This document shows, one piece after another, positions 1 to 4,965 of a stretch of DNA of 6,887 nucleotides; the first letter of the stretch is position 1; each line of letters begins with the position of its first letter. Location of the stretch: assembly GCA_031261385.1 (NCBI GenBank), contig JAISJS010000228.1, positions 1 through 6,887 on the forward strand, in the 5' to 3' direction. A model generated the notes under the pieces. The model had not been told where the DNA came from and did no database searches. It saw only the letters and a list, made by a program, of their open reading frames with translations. The position numbers and the translations under genes are program-made. This DNA comes from Treponema sp. (GTDB lineage Bacteria; Spirochaetota; Spirochaetia; Treponematales; Breznakiellaceae).

Positions 1-515
1 TCACCGACGCAGGCCGCACCGGCAGCGTCCAGTCCGTAGGGGGCACTATACGCGAAGTATCGGGGCAGACGCTGCTTTTTCCGTTTTATGACGGCAGTCT
101 TGTCAAAGAGATCGTACGGCAAAGCCTGGGGAGCCTGACCCGCCGGCTTGAAGGATCTTTAAGCGAACGGGTTTTTACGCTGGAGGTGCTCAACGGGACC
201 GCCATCAACGGTCTGGCCGGCCGGACCGCAGAACTTTTACGGGGTTTCGGGTATGATGTTATTGCGATTGGAAATGCCGGGCAGGAGGATTATGAAAAAA
301 CCGAGATTATCGACCGATCGGGCTACGGCGATATGGTCAAAATTTTTGGTGATATTATCCGGTGTTCCAACATCCGCTTTGAGTCTCCGCTTCAGGACAA
401 CCCGGAGAGGGAAATAATCGCGCAGAATATTGAATTACAGAATCTTGATTATCGATCAGATTTTACACTCATCATTGGAAGGGATTTTAATGGAAGATAC
501 GTTATTGGACAATAA
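1..515 (+). CDS. LytR_C-domain protein, probable LCP (LytR-CpsA-Psr) family, 5' truncated
   Basis: The reading frame is open from the window edge (first full codon at 3) to the TAA at 513-515, giving 170 visible residues; the start lies upstream. From about visible residue 59 the sequence LEVLNGTAINGLAGRTAELL, followed by a GYDVIAIGNA segment and ending near SDFTLIIGRDF, matches the LytR_C domain (small alpha/beta module, N-G-x-G-L-A motif). This domain usually sits at the C-terminus of LCP proteins, which are membrane-anchored and transfer glycopolymers to the cell wall in Gram-positives. The first ~58 visible residues could be the end of the LCP domain or a linker, but its catalytic part is not in view, so LCP membership is inferred. 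An LCP/LytR gene directly before rsfS also occurs in Firmicutes-type obg-nadD-yqeK-rsfS clusters, which supports the call. In a spirochaete the substrate is uncertain. The 3' end overlaps rsfS by 26 bp. Confidence 0.75.
   Translation, partial: TDAGRTGSVQSVGGTIREVSGQTLLFPFYDGSLVKEIVRQSLGSLTRRLEGSLSERVFTLEVLNGTAINGLAGRTAELLRGFGYDVIAIGNAGQEDYEKTEIIDRSGYGDMVKIFGDIIRCSNIRFESPLQDNPEREIIAQNIELQNLDYRSDFTLIIGRDFNGRYVIGQ
477..484 (+). promoter_or_regulatory. Shine-Dalgarno site that sets the rsfS start
   Basis: GGAAGGGA at 477-484 lies five bases before the ATG at 490. The reading frame also has an ATG at 430, but that start would add about 20 residues absent from the RsfS family. This site makes 490 the preferred start. 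It lies inside the end of the upstream LytR_C gene, so the two genes are probably translationally coupled. Confidence 0.7.
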
Positions 516-894
516 AGACGGCGCTCCCGGCGCCCCTGTCTCCTTTGCAGACATTGCTGCCGCGCTTGGGAAGCTGCTTGAGGAACACAAGGGTGCAGAC
601 GTTACCGTCCTTGATCTCCGCGATCTCAATGCCTGGACCGATTTTTTCGTGATTGCCACGGCATCCAGCAGCGCCCATTTACAGGGCCTGGAACGGCATG
701 TCAAGGAATTTTCCCGGGAAAAGGGCGCAGAAATACTCAGGCGGTCCCGTAAACCCCCTGACGGTGATGACGAATGGAGCCTTATCGATTTTGGCCCGGT
801 CGTAGTCCACCTGATGAGCGGCAAGGCCCGGTCTTTTTATGAACTGGAGCGGCTCTGGAACGCCCCGGTCATTTACTCATCAAAGTCGTCGTAG
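490..894 (+). CDS. rsfS: Ribosomal silencing factor RsfS (Iojap/YbeB family)
   Basis: This 134-residue protein matches RsfS, which binds ribosomal protein uL14 on the 50S subunit and blocks joining with the 30S, lowering translation in starvation or stationary phase. Visible family motifs are DVTVLDLRDL (37-46) followed by WTDFFVIAT (49-57), then W96 with LIDFG (98-102), VVVH (104-107) and the C-terminal YELERLW (117-123). Length is close to the usual 105-135 residues; the first ~18 residues form a poorly conserved Gly/Ala/Pro-containing leader. The ATG at 490 was chosen for its Shine-Dalgarno site and for homology. It overlaps the LytR_C gene by 26 bp, so it probably belongs to the same operon. 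Its last 22 bp overlap the tail of a minus-strand gene. No terminator hairpin is visible after it. Confidence 0.93.
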   Translation: MEDTLLDNKDGAPGAPVSFADIAAALGKLLEEHKGADVTVLDLRDLNAWTDFFVIATASSSAHLQGLERHVKEFSREKGAEILRRSRKPPDGDDEWSLIDFGPVVVHLMSGKARSFYELERLWNAPVIYSSKSS

Positions 895-1202
895 TCTACA
901 TCTTCTTCGTAGTCGTAGTCCTCTTCCTCGTCATCCTCAAAATCGTCGTCCTCATCCTCGAATTCCTCGTCCTCAAAGTCATCGTCGAAGTCATCTTCCA
1001 TATCGTCGAAGTTGTCTTCATCGTCAACATCGTCGTCCTCTTCATCGTCATCATCGCCAAAGGCAAAGAACAGCAAAGGGACGGAAACAGGGTCCCCTGA
1101 GGCATCCAGAGCGGTGTCCAGGGGCAGCAAAGCAGGCGTTTCAAAGGGGAAAAATTCTTCGTCGAAACCCCGCCGGGTATTCATGGCCTCATACTGAACC
1201 AT
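873..1202 (-). CDS. Small protein with a 60-residue Asp/Glu-aromatic tail, function unknown
   Basis: I do not recognise this gene. The product has 109 residues from the ATG at 1202. Residues 1-49 are of mixed composition with hydrophobic and proline-containing parts (e.g. FFPFETPALLPLD, PVSVPLLFFAFG). Residues 50-109 contain 47 Asp/Glu, no Lys/Arg/His, and nine aromatic residues spaced through the tail. Asp is encoded by both GAC and GAT and Glu by both GAA and GAG, which argues for selection on the protein rather than triplet slippage. An in-frame ATG at 1217 would add five residues but has no Shine-Dalgarno and lies close to the predicted transcription start. The 1202 start has GGAG nine bases upstream, so it is preferred. 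Such tails occur in RNA polymerase delta subunits, DNA mimics, chaperones and basic-protein binders, but nothing here picks one. It has its own promoter and ends 22 bp inside rsfS. Confidence 0.72.
   Translation of the reverse strand: MVQYEAMNTRRGFDEEFFPFETPALLPLDTALDASGDPVSVPLLFFAFGDDDDEEDDDVDDEDNFDDMEDDFDDDFEDEEFEDEDDDFEDDEEEDYDYEEDVDYDDFDE
876..1055 (-). repeat. Low-complexity acidic-codon tract (GAY/GAR triplets)
   Basis: On the minus strand this 180-bp stretch is almost entirely Asp and Glu codons, interrupted mainly by Phe and Tyr. On the plus strand it appears as imperfect TCGTCC/TCATCG triplets, giving Ser-rich or Arg/His-rich open frames that are artefacts. The tract is imperfect and mixes all four acidic codons. 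Confidence 0.85.
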
Positions 1203-1211
1203 AGCTATATT

Positions 1212-1215
1212 CTCC
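1212..1215 (-). promoter_or_regulatory. Shine-Dalgarno site selecting the 1202 start of the acidic protein
   Basis: On the minus strand GGAG lies nine bases before the ATG at 1202. The alternative ATG at 1217 has only AT-rich sequence without a purine-rich core before it. From the predicted transcription start near 1230 this gives a leader of about 28 nt. Confidence 0.5.
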
Positions 1216-1236
1216 ATTGGAAATGTTATCTATTGA

Positions 1237-1266
1237 AACATAAGGGAGAGTTTATCTATATGTCAA
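1237..1266 (-). promoter_or_regulatory. Sigma-70-type promoter for the acidic-protein gene
   Basis: Read on the minus strand, a perfect -35 box TTGACA (1266-1261) is followed by a 17-bp spacer and the -10 hexamer TTATGT (1243-1238), or TATGTT with an 18-bp spacer. Transcription would start near 1230, just upstream of the gene. It lies back to back with the ispE promoter. Confidence 0.65.
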
Positions 1267-1273
1267 CTACTTT

Positions 1274-1303
1274 TTGACGTTTGGCGAACGATTTTTTTAT
1301 GTA
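1274..1303 (+). promoter_or_regulatory. Sigma-70-type promoter for ispE and the downstream gene string
   Basis: TTGACG (1274-1279, 5 of 6 to consensus) is followed by a 17-bp spacer and TTATGT (1297-1302), or TATGTA with an 18-bp spacer. The predicted start is near 1309, about 40 nt before the preferred ispE ATG. Its -35 box forms an inverted repeat with that of the opposite promoter (GTCAA, 7 bp, TTGAC at 1262-1278). Confidence 0.6.
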
Positions 1304-1316
1304 TTTTTACATTGCG

Positions 1317-1330
1317 AAAACAGCTGTTTT
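1317..1330. promoter_or_regulatory. Perfect 14-bp palindrome, possible operator
   Basis: AAAACAGCTGTTTT reads the same on both strands. It lies about 8-21 bases after the predicted ispE transcription start and before the preferred ATG, where a bound dimeric repressor could block transcription. It has no loop, so it is more likely a protein site than an RNA hairpin. No regulator can be named from the sequence, and a chance palindrome in AT-rich DNA is possible. Confidence 0.35.
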
Positions 1331-1350
1331 TTACTATGATTTTATTCGTA

Positions 1351-2280
1351 ATGTCCGGTTTAACTATTAAAGCCCCTGCCAAAATCAACCTGCATCTGCG
1401 GGTAAAAGGACTGCGTCCTGACGGCTATCATGAGCTGGAAAGCATCTTTTTGGCCCTGGATTACGGCGATATCCTTACGTTTTCCATTGCCGGAGAAGAT
1501 GGGGACCTGGATATTTTGACCGGTTGGAAGACGGGCAGGGCTCAGGAAAACCTGCCGCAGGAAAAAAACCTTATTTACCGGGCGGTTTCGCTTTTCAGGG
1601 CCCGCACCGGCTTTAAAAAGGGCCTAAGGGTGGCGGTGGAGAAGCATATTCCTTTGGGCGGCGGTCTGGGCGGCGGTTCCTCCGATGCGGCGTCCGCTCT
1701 TTTGGCAATGAACGCCGTAAGCGGCGCAAATCTTTCCCATTCGGCACTGACAGAAATGGCCCTTAAATTGGGCAGCGATGTACCGTTTTTTCTTTCCGGC
1801 GGAGCGGCCTGGGTAAGCGGCAGGGGGGAAAAAATAACGCCGCTTACTGTTTCCGGCCTCTTGCACGATACATCATCGGGCGGTTTGGCAGTGGTTTTGG
1901 TAAATTCAGGCACCCCAAGCGGAACTGCGGAAGCCTTTGCGCTGCTGGACAGGCGCCGTGCGCATATCGTTCCGGCGGCGGAAAGCCCCTCCATGGAGAA
2001 GGTAACCGGAGCTTTGGGAGGCGATCCCCGGAACTGGCCCTTTACAAACGATTTTTTGCCGGTTTTTTTGGAGGATGAGGGGGTAAACGGGACATACAGC
2101 CGGATACTTTCACAGCTCCGCGAGACAGGCGCTGATTTTTCAGGCCTGTCCGGGGCCGGTTCAACCTGTTTCGGAATATTCGCCGACAGAGAGTTGGCAA
2201 AAGAGGCAATATTGTGTTTATCAAAACAATGGAGTTTTGCACAATTAACATTCCCTCTTGCACGAGAATCAAAGCAGTAG
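1351..2280 (+). CDS. ispE: 4-diphosphocytidyl-2-C-methyl-D-erythritol kinase IspE
   Basis: IspE phosphorylates CDP-methylerythritol with ATP in the non-mevalonate (MEP) route to isoprenoids, supplying precursors for undecaprenyl phosphate and quinones; it is cytosolic. The 309-residue product is a GHMP kinase of normal length. It begins with the family opening KAPAKINLHL (7-16, with Lys11 in the catalytic lysine position) and DGYHELESIF. The glycine-rich ATP loop is PLGGGLGGGSSDAA (101-114), the probable catalytic Asp143 lies in GSDVPFF, and the C-terminal GHMP motif FSGLSGAGSTCFGIF is at 263-277. The ATG at 1351 was chosen because family members start just before the APAKIN motif; ATG 1336 and TTG 1312 are in-frame alternatives that add a hydrophobic stretch. 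None of the three has a Shine-Dalgarno site, which is unusual beside its neighbours. It is the first gene after the divergent promoter. Confidence 0.95.
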   Translation: MSGLTIKAPAKINLHLRVKGLRPDGYHELESIFLALDYGDILTFSIAGEDGDLDILTGWKTGRAQENLPQEKNLIYRAVSLFRARTGFKKGLRVAVEKHIPLGGGLGGGSSDAASALLAMNAVSGANLSHSALTEMALKLGSDVPFFLSGGAAWVSGRGEKITPLTVSGLLHDTSSGGLAVVLVNSGTPSGTAEAFALLDRRRAHIVPAAESPSMEKVTGALGGDPRNWPFTNDFLPVFLEDEGVNGTYSRILSQLRETGADFSGLSGAGSTCFGIFADRELAKEAILCLSKQWSFAQLTFPLARESKQ

Positions 2281-2286
2281 TAAAAT
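2258..2286 (+). promoter_or_regulatory. Possible promoter for spoVG within the end of ispE
   Basis: TTGCAC (2258-2263), a 17-bp spacer and TAAAAT (2281-2286, 5 of 6) have the correct geometry just upstream of spoVG. The -35 matches consensus at only three positions, so it may be weak or false. If real, spoVG can be transcribed without ispE. Confidence 0.35.
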
Positions 2287-2329
2287 AAAATTAAGCTGAG
2301 TTTGGACCGGCAAAAAAAGGAGACGCCCC

Positions 2330-2611
2330 ATGGATATAACTGATCTTAGGGTCCGCAAGGTGACTGGTGAAGGCAAATTAAAGGCGTACGTGACAGTTAC
2401 ATTTGATGACTGCTTTGTGGTTCACAATGTAAAAATCATCGAAGGCAAGGGCGGGGTATTTATTGCCATGCCCAGCAGGAAAACCCGCGCAGGGGAATAC
2501 AAGGATGTGGCTCATCCGATTCACCCGGAATTTCGCACGGAACTGCAAAAAAAAGTTCTCGAAAAGTATGATTCCGGCAGCGGACCGGATGACCTTTCTA
2601 TGGAAATATAG
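2330..2611 (+). CDS. spoVG: SpoVG family nucleic-acid-binding regulator
   Basis: This 93-residue protein matches SpoVG over its whole length. It opens with MDITDLRVRKV, has FVVHNVKIIEGKGGVFIAMP in the core (29-48), PSRK (48-51) and AHPI (61-64), followed by the C-terminal helix that contributes to nucleic-acid binding. SpoVG was named for Bacillus sporulation, but in non-sporing bacteria such as Listeria and Borrelia it is described as an RNA- and/or DNA-binding regulator; that role is transferred from family knowledge. The ATG at 2330 has AAGGAG (2317-2322) seven bases upstream. It lies 49 nt after ispE and 55 nt before tRNA-Gln on the same strand. The tail after about residue 82 (GSGPDDLSMEI) is short and acidic, as is common in the family. 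Confidence 0.95.
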   Translation: MDITDLRVRKVTGEGKLKAYVTVTFDDCFVVHNVKIIEGKGGVFIAMPSRKTRAGEYKDVAHPIHPEFRTELQKKVLEKYDSGSGPDDLSMEI

Positions 2612-2617
2612 TATACT
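2589..2617 (+). promoter_or_regulatory. Possible promoter for tRNA-Gln and rplY
   Basis: ATGACC (2589-2594, 4 of 6), a 17-bp spacer and TATACT (2612-2617, 5 of 6) span the spoVG stop codon. Transcription would start near 2624, about 43 nt before the mature tRNA. The evidence is the motif and its placement only. Confidence 0.35.
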
Positions 2618-2666
2618 ATATCCGATTGGAACTGCGCATACTATCCGGGCCAAGTTCCGGAATTAA

Positions 2667-2738
2667 TGGGACGTAGGCAAGCGGTAAGCCATCGGGTTTT
2701 GATCCCGACATTCACAGGTTCGAACCCTGTCGTCCCAG
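2667..2738 (+). tRNA. tRNA-Gln (anticodon UUG)
   Basis: The 72-nt sequence folds into a full cloverleaf. The acceptor arms are TGGGACG and CGTCCCA with discriminator G2738. The D stem is GGC/GCC around AAGCGGTAA. The anticodon stem is TCGGG/CCCGA with loop TTTTGAT, anticodon TTG at 2699-2701. The variable loop is CATTC, and the T arm is ACAGG-TTCGAAC-CCTGT. The layout closely follows known bacterial tRNA-Gln, including the U1-A72 end pair. The 3' CCA is not encoded (the next bases are GGG), so it must be added by tRNA nucleotidyltransferase. The gene lies between spoVG and rplY with gaps of 55 and 58 nt, so it may be released from an mRNA by RNase P and a 3' processing nuclease. Confidence 0.97.
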
Positions 2739-2758
2739 GGAAGGTTTTTACCTGAGAA

Positions 2759-2774
2759 AGCGGTATAGTCCGCT
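2759..2774 (+). other. Small hairpin between tRNA-Gln and rplY
   Basis: AGCGG and CCGCT form a 5-bp stem with a 6-nt loop, ending ten bases before the rplY Shine-Dalgarno. No T run follows, so it is not a rho-independent terminator. It could mark a processed 5' end or influence rplY translation, but it may also be chance. Confidence 0.25.
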
Positions 2775-2796
2775 ATGATTTACAAGGAGCATTATT

Positions 2797-3483
2797 ATGA
2801 GTCAGGTTGTATTATCGGCAAAGAACCGTCAGGGAAAAGGGTCTTCCGAAGCCCGCCGTATCAGGCGAAGCGGCCGCATTCCGGCGGTATTATATGGGCG
2901 CACAGGACAGTCGATACCCATAGATCTTGATACCAAGGAATTTGTTTTTGGGGTGCGGAATATTTCCGAAAGTACTATCGTCAAGGTCGAAGTTGAAGGA
3001 AAATCTTACGATGCGTTTGTTAAGGATACCCAGCGGAATATTGTCGACGGGAACATTCTTCATGTTGATTTTTATGAAGTGGAAAGCGGCGTCGTTCTGC
3101 GGGCCAGGGTTTCCGTCCATATCCACGGTAACCCCATCGGGGTTCGGGAAGGCGGCGTTCTCGAGAATCCTCTCCACGAAATTGAAGTGGAATGTCTGCC
3201 CAAGGATCTTCCCGAGCGGATCGATGTAGATGTTTCCGCCCTGGGGGTGAATCAGTCGTTCCATGTCCGGGATATTCCCCTGGCAGACGGGGTGCGGCTT
3301 ATTTCCGGCGCCGATCAGGTTGTTGCGCTGGTCAAGTTTGCCAAGGCTGAAGCCGCCGCTCCTGCCGCAGAAGAAGCCGTTGCTGCGGCTGCCCCCGGCG
3401 CTGCTCCTGCGGCTCCCGGCGCGGCGCCCGGCGCCGCCCCTGCTGCCGCTGCGGCTCCTGCCGCCGCCGCAAAGGCCAAGTGA
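2797..3483 (+). CDS. rplY: 50S ribosomal protein bL25, CTC/TL5 type with Ala-rich tail
   Basis: bL25 binds 5S rRNA in the large subunit; the longer CTC/TL5 form carries a second beta domain and, in Bacillus, is a general-stress protein (Ctc). The 228-residue product begins with a typical N-terminus (VVLSAKNRQGKGSSEARRIR, then GRIPAVLYG). The 5S-binding domain covers roughly residues 1-92, including VDGNILHVDFYEV near its end. A TL5_C-like domain follows at about 95-183, with GVLENPLHEIEVECLP and NQSFHVRDIPL. Residues 184-228 are an Ala/Pro/Gly-rich tail ending AKAK. The ATG at 2797 has AAGGAG (2784-2789) seven bases upstream. No clear promoter lies directly before it, so cotranscription with tRNA-Gln is likely. 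Confidence 0.95.
   Translation: MSQVVLSAKNRQGKGSSEARRIRRSGRIPAVLYGRTGQSIPIDLDTKEFVFGVRNISESTIVKVEVEGKSYDAFVKDTQRNIVDGNILHVDFYEVESGVVLRARVSVHIHGNPIGVREGGVLENPLHEIEVECLPKDLPERIDVDVSALGVNQSFHVRDIPLADGVRLISGADQVVALVKFAKAEAAAPAAEEAVAAAAPGAAPAAPGAAPGAAPAAAAAPAAAAKAK
3346..3480 (+). repeat. GC-rich Ala/Pro/Gly codon repeat in the rplY tail
   Basis: This 135-bp stretch encodes 45 residues that are mostly alanine, with repeated A-P-G-A-A and A-P-A-A units. It contains two GGCGCC palindromes (around 3424-3437) and is visibly more GC-rich than its surroundings. Such imperfect repeats can change length between strains. Confidence 0.8.
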
Positions 3484-3494
3484 GATCATTGCTA

Positions 3495-3560
3495 ATGAAT
3501 AACCGGCGGCGGGTTATTGAAAAATTGCTCATCGCCGGCTGTGTTGATGAATGCCTTTGA
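3495..3560 (+). other. 21-codon open frame overlapping the tilS start
   Basis: ATG at 3495 opens a 21-residue frame (MNNRRRVIEKLLIAGCVDECL) ending with TGA at 3558-3560, shortly after the tilS ATG at 3547. Only a weak purine stretch (GTGAG, 3480-3484) precedes it. It could deliver ribosomes to tilS, which lacks a Shine-Dalgarno of its own. This rests on position alone and it may be a chance frame. Confidence 0.15.
3498..3518 (+). other. Hairpin between rplY and tilS
   Basis: AATAACC (3498-3504) and GGTTATT (3512-3518) form a perfect 7-bp stem around a GC-only 7-nt loop. No T run follows on either strand, so it is unlikely to be an intrinsic terminator. An alternative pairing exists between CCGGCG (3503-3508) and CGCCGG (3533-3538), so two mutually exclusive folds are possible just before the tilS start. 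Confidence 0.35.
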
Positions 3561-4965
3561 AATCGAAGTACGCGCCGCTCTTGGCGGATGGAAACCGGAA
3601 ACGGTATTCCTTGCCGCCGTTTCGGGAGGCGCTGATTCTACCGCCATGCTTGCCTCCCTTGCATCTCTCCGGGACGCCGCTGTTCAGGATACTGCTTCAG
3701 GATCGCCTTTTGTTTTGCACTGTCTTCATGTGGAGCATGGGTTACGATCCGTTGAAAGCAAAGGGGATGCCGCCTTTGTAGAGCAGCTCTGCGGGCAGTT
3801 AAAAATACCCTGCAAAGTTGTTTCAATTCCCGAGGGTAAAATTGCCCAAACCGCACAACGGCGGGGTATCGGAATTGAAGCTGCGGCCCGGCTTTACCGC
3901 CATCATGCGTGGAAAAGAGAGGCCCGCCGTATCGGGGCGGAACGGATTCTGGTTGCCCATACCCGCGACGATCTTCTGGAAACGGTTCTTATGCGGATTC
4001 TCCGGGGATCGGGCCCGGCGGGACTTGCCGCCATGCCCCGCAGCCGGGGACAGATTCTGCGGCCCCTGCTGGCTCTGCGCCGCGCCGATGTCCTTGCATA
4101 CCTTACCAAAAAAAACGTTCCTTTCAGAACCGACGCCACCAACGCCGACAACCGTTTTTTACGCAACCGTATACGGAATCAGCTTGTCCCCGTTCTGAAT
4201 GAACTTTTTCCCCGCTGGGAAAAAAACCTGCATGCCCTTGCGGAGACCCAGGCGCTTGCTGCGGAATTTCTTGCCGCGGAGGCAGCGGCACGGGTTCTGT
4301 GGAAACTTTCACCGGAGTATCAACTGCGGACTTCCGCCGAAGCGTTTTTTTTACAGCCGGAAATTATACGCGAGGAAGCCCTTTTTCAGGGGATCGATGC
4401 GTTTGCGTCCCGGCCGTCTCCACGGGAAAAGGCACGCAGGCAGGCGACGGTAAAACGATCGGCGTTACGGCAATTCACCGCCGGGGAAAAAGCCGCCGCG
4501 GATTTCGGCGCCTACCGGGTTAGAAAGGAAGGCGGCTCTGTTATCATTTTTGGGGGAAAACCGGATGTTTCGCAGGATGGTTTTTCACTGTTGATTAAAG
4601 AGCCGGGCTTATATAAGCTGAATGGAGCGGCTTTTGAGGTGTTTCCGGCATTTACTGCGGATTTGGAAAAAGATGAAACAGCCGCCAATGCGCCGGAAAC
4701 CGCCGGTTTTTTTGCTTCCCTGCCGGTGGTTTTGCGGCGGGGCGCCAAAAATGACTTTATCGTCAATGCGGGCCGACGCCTCCGTGCGGCGGATTTGAGT
4801 AAAGAAATTTTAGGCGGGGCGCTGGTCAGCGCGGTGGACCGGGGAGGGATTGCCGCCTTTATTACGGTAAAACCGGAAACGGCGCGGCTTGAGGCGGTAC
4901 GGCCCAGAATTGCGGAAAATACAGTTTGTTGTAAGGTTTATACAACCGGGGGTAAGGATGTCTAA
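3547..4965 (+). CDS. tilS: tRNA(Ile)-lysidine synthase TilS
   Basis: TilS uses ATP and lysine to convert C34 of the CAU-anticodon tRNA-Ile to lysidine, so that it reads AUA codons and is charged with isoleucine; the enzyme is cytosolic and essential in most bacteria. The 472-residue product carries the N-type ATP-pyrophosphatase PP-loop SGGADS (26-31), HVEHGLR (61-67), HTRDDLLET (138-146, for the family's HxxDDxxET) and DATNADNRFLRNRIR (196-210). Length is near that of long TilS proteins such as the Bacillus one. The region after about 380 (LRRGAKNDFI, then RRLRAADL) corresponds to the TilS C-terminal domain but is divergent. The ATG at 3547 was chosen because it leaves a normal ~25 residues before the PP-loop; GTG 3541, TTG 3544 and TTG 3517 are in-frame alternatives. 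None has a clear Shine-Dalgarno. Its stop overlaps the ftsH start. Confidence 0.93.
   Translation: MNAFEIEVRAALGGWKPETVFLAAVSGGADSTAMLASLASLRDAAVQDTASGSPFVLHCLHVEHGLRSVESKGDAAFVEQLCGQLKIPCKVVSIPEGKIAQTAQRRGIGIEAAARLYRHHAWKREARRIGAERILVAHTRDDLLETVLMRILRGSGPAGLAAMPRSRGQILRPLLALRRADVLAYLTKKNVPFRTDATNADNRFLRNRIRNQLVPVLNELFPRWEKNLHALAETQALAAEFLAAEAAARVLWKLSPEYQLRTSAEAFFLQPEIIREEALFQGIDAFASRPSPREKARRQATVKRSALRQFTAGEKAAADFGAYRVRKEGGSVIIFGGKPDVSQDGFSLLIKEPGLYKLNGAAFEVFPAFTADLEKDETAANAPETAGFFASLPVVLRRGAKNDFIVNAGRRLRAADLSKEILGGALVSAVDRGGIAAFITVKPETARLEAVRPRIAENTVCCKVYTTGGKDV

Noticed and set aside
456..824. Minus-strand 122-codon frame
   Set aside because: It lies antisense to rsfS and the end of the LytR_C gene, both supported by family motifs, and its translation resembles no known protein.
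839..1204. Plus-strand frames through the acidic tract (Arg/His/Pro-rich 839-1204 and Ser-rich 1012-1197)
   Set aside because: They are read-through of the minus-strand Asp/Glu codon tract. They have no ribosome site, show compositional artefacts only, and one overlaps the conserved end of rsfS.
2628..2658. Inverted repeat GGAACT...AGTTCC after spoVG as a terminator
   Set aside because: The loop is 19 nt and no T run follows, so it does not look like an intrinsic terminator; the tRNA begins only nine bases later.
2742..2753. AGGT-TTTT-ACCT after the tRNA as a terminator
   Set aside because: The stem has only 4 bp and the T run lies in the loop, not after the stem.
2890..3489. Minus-strand 199-codon frame antisense to rplY
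   Set aside because: Its Gly/Arg/Ser-rich start is the mirror of the Ala/Pro/Gly tail of bL25, and the plus strand carries a clear ribosomal protein.
3818..4523. Overlapping frames on both strands inside tilS (e.g. 3818-4198, 3903-4166, 4199-4453)
   Set aside because: All fall within the continuous tilS frame, which holds the PP-loop and other family motifs; they are GC-driven shadows.
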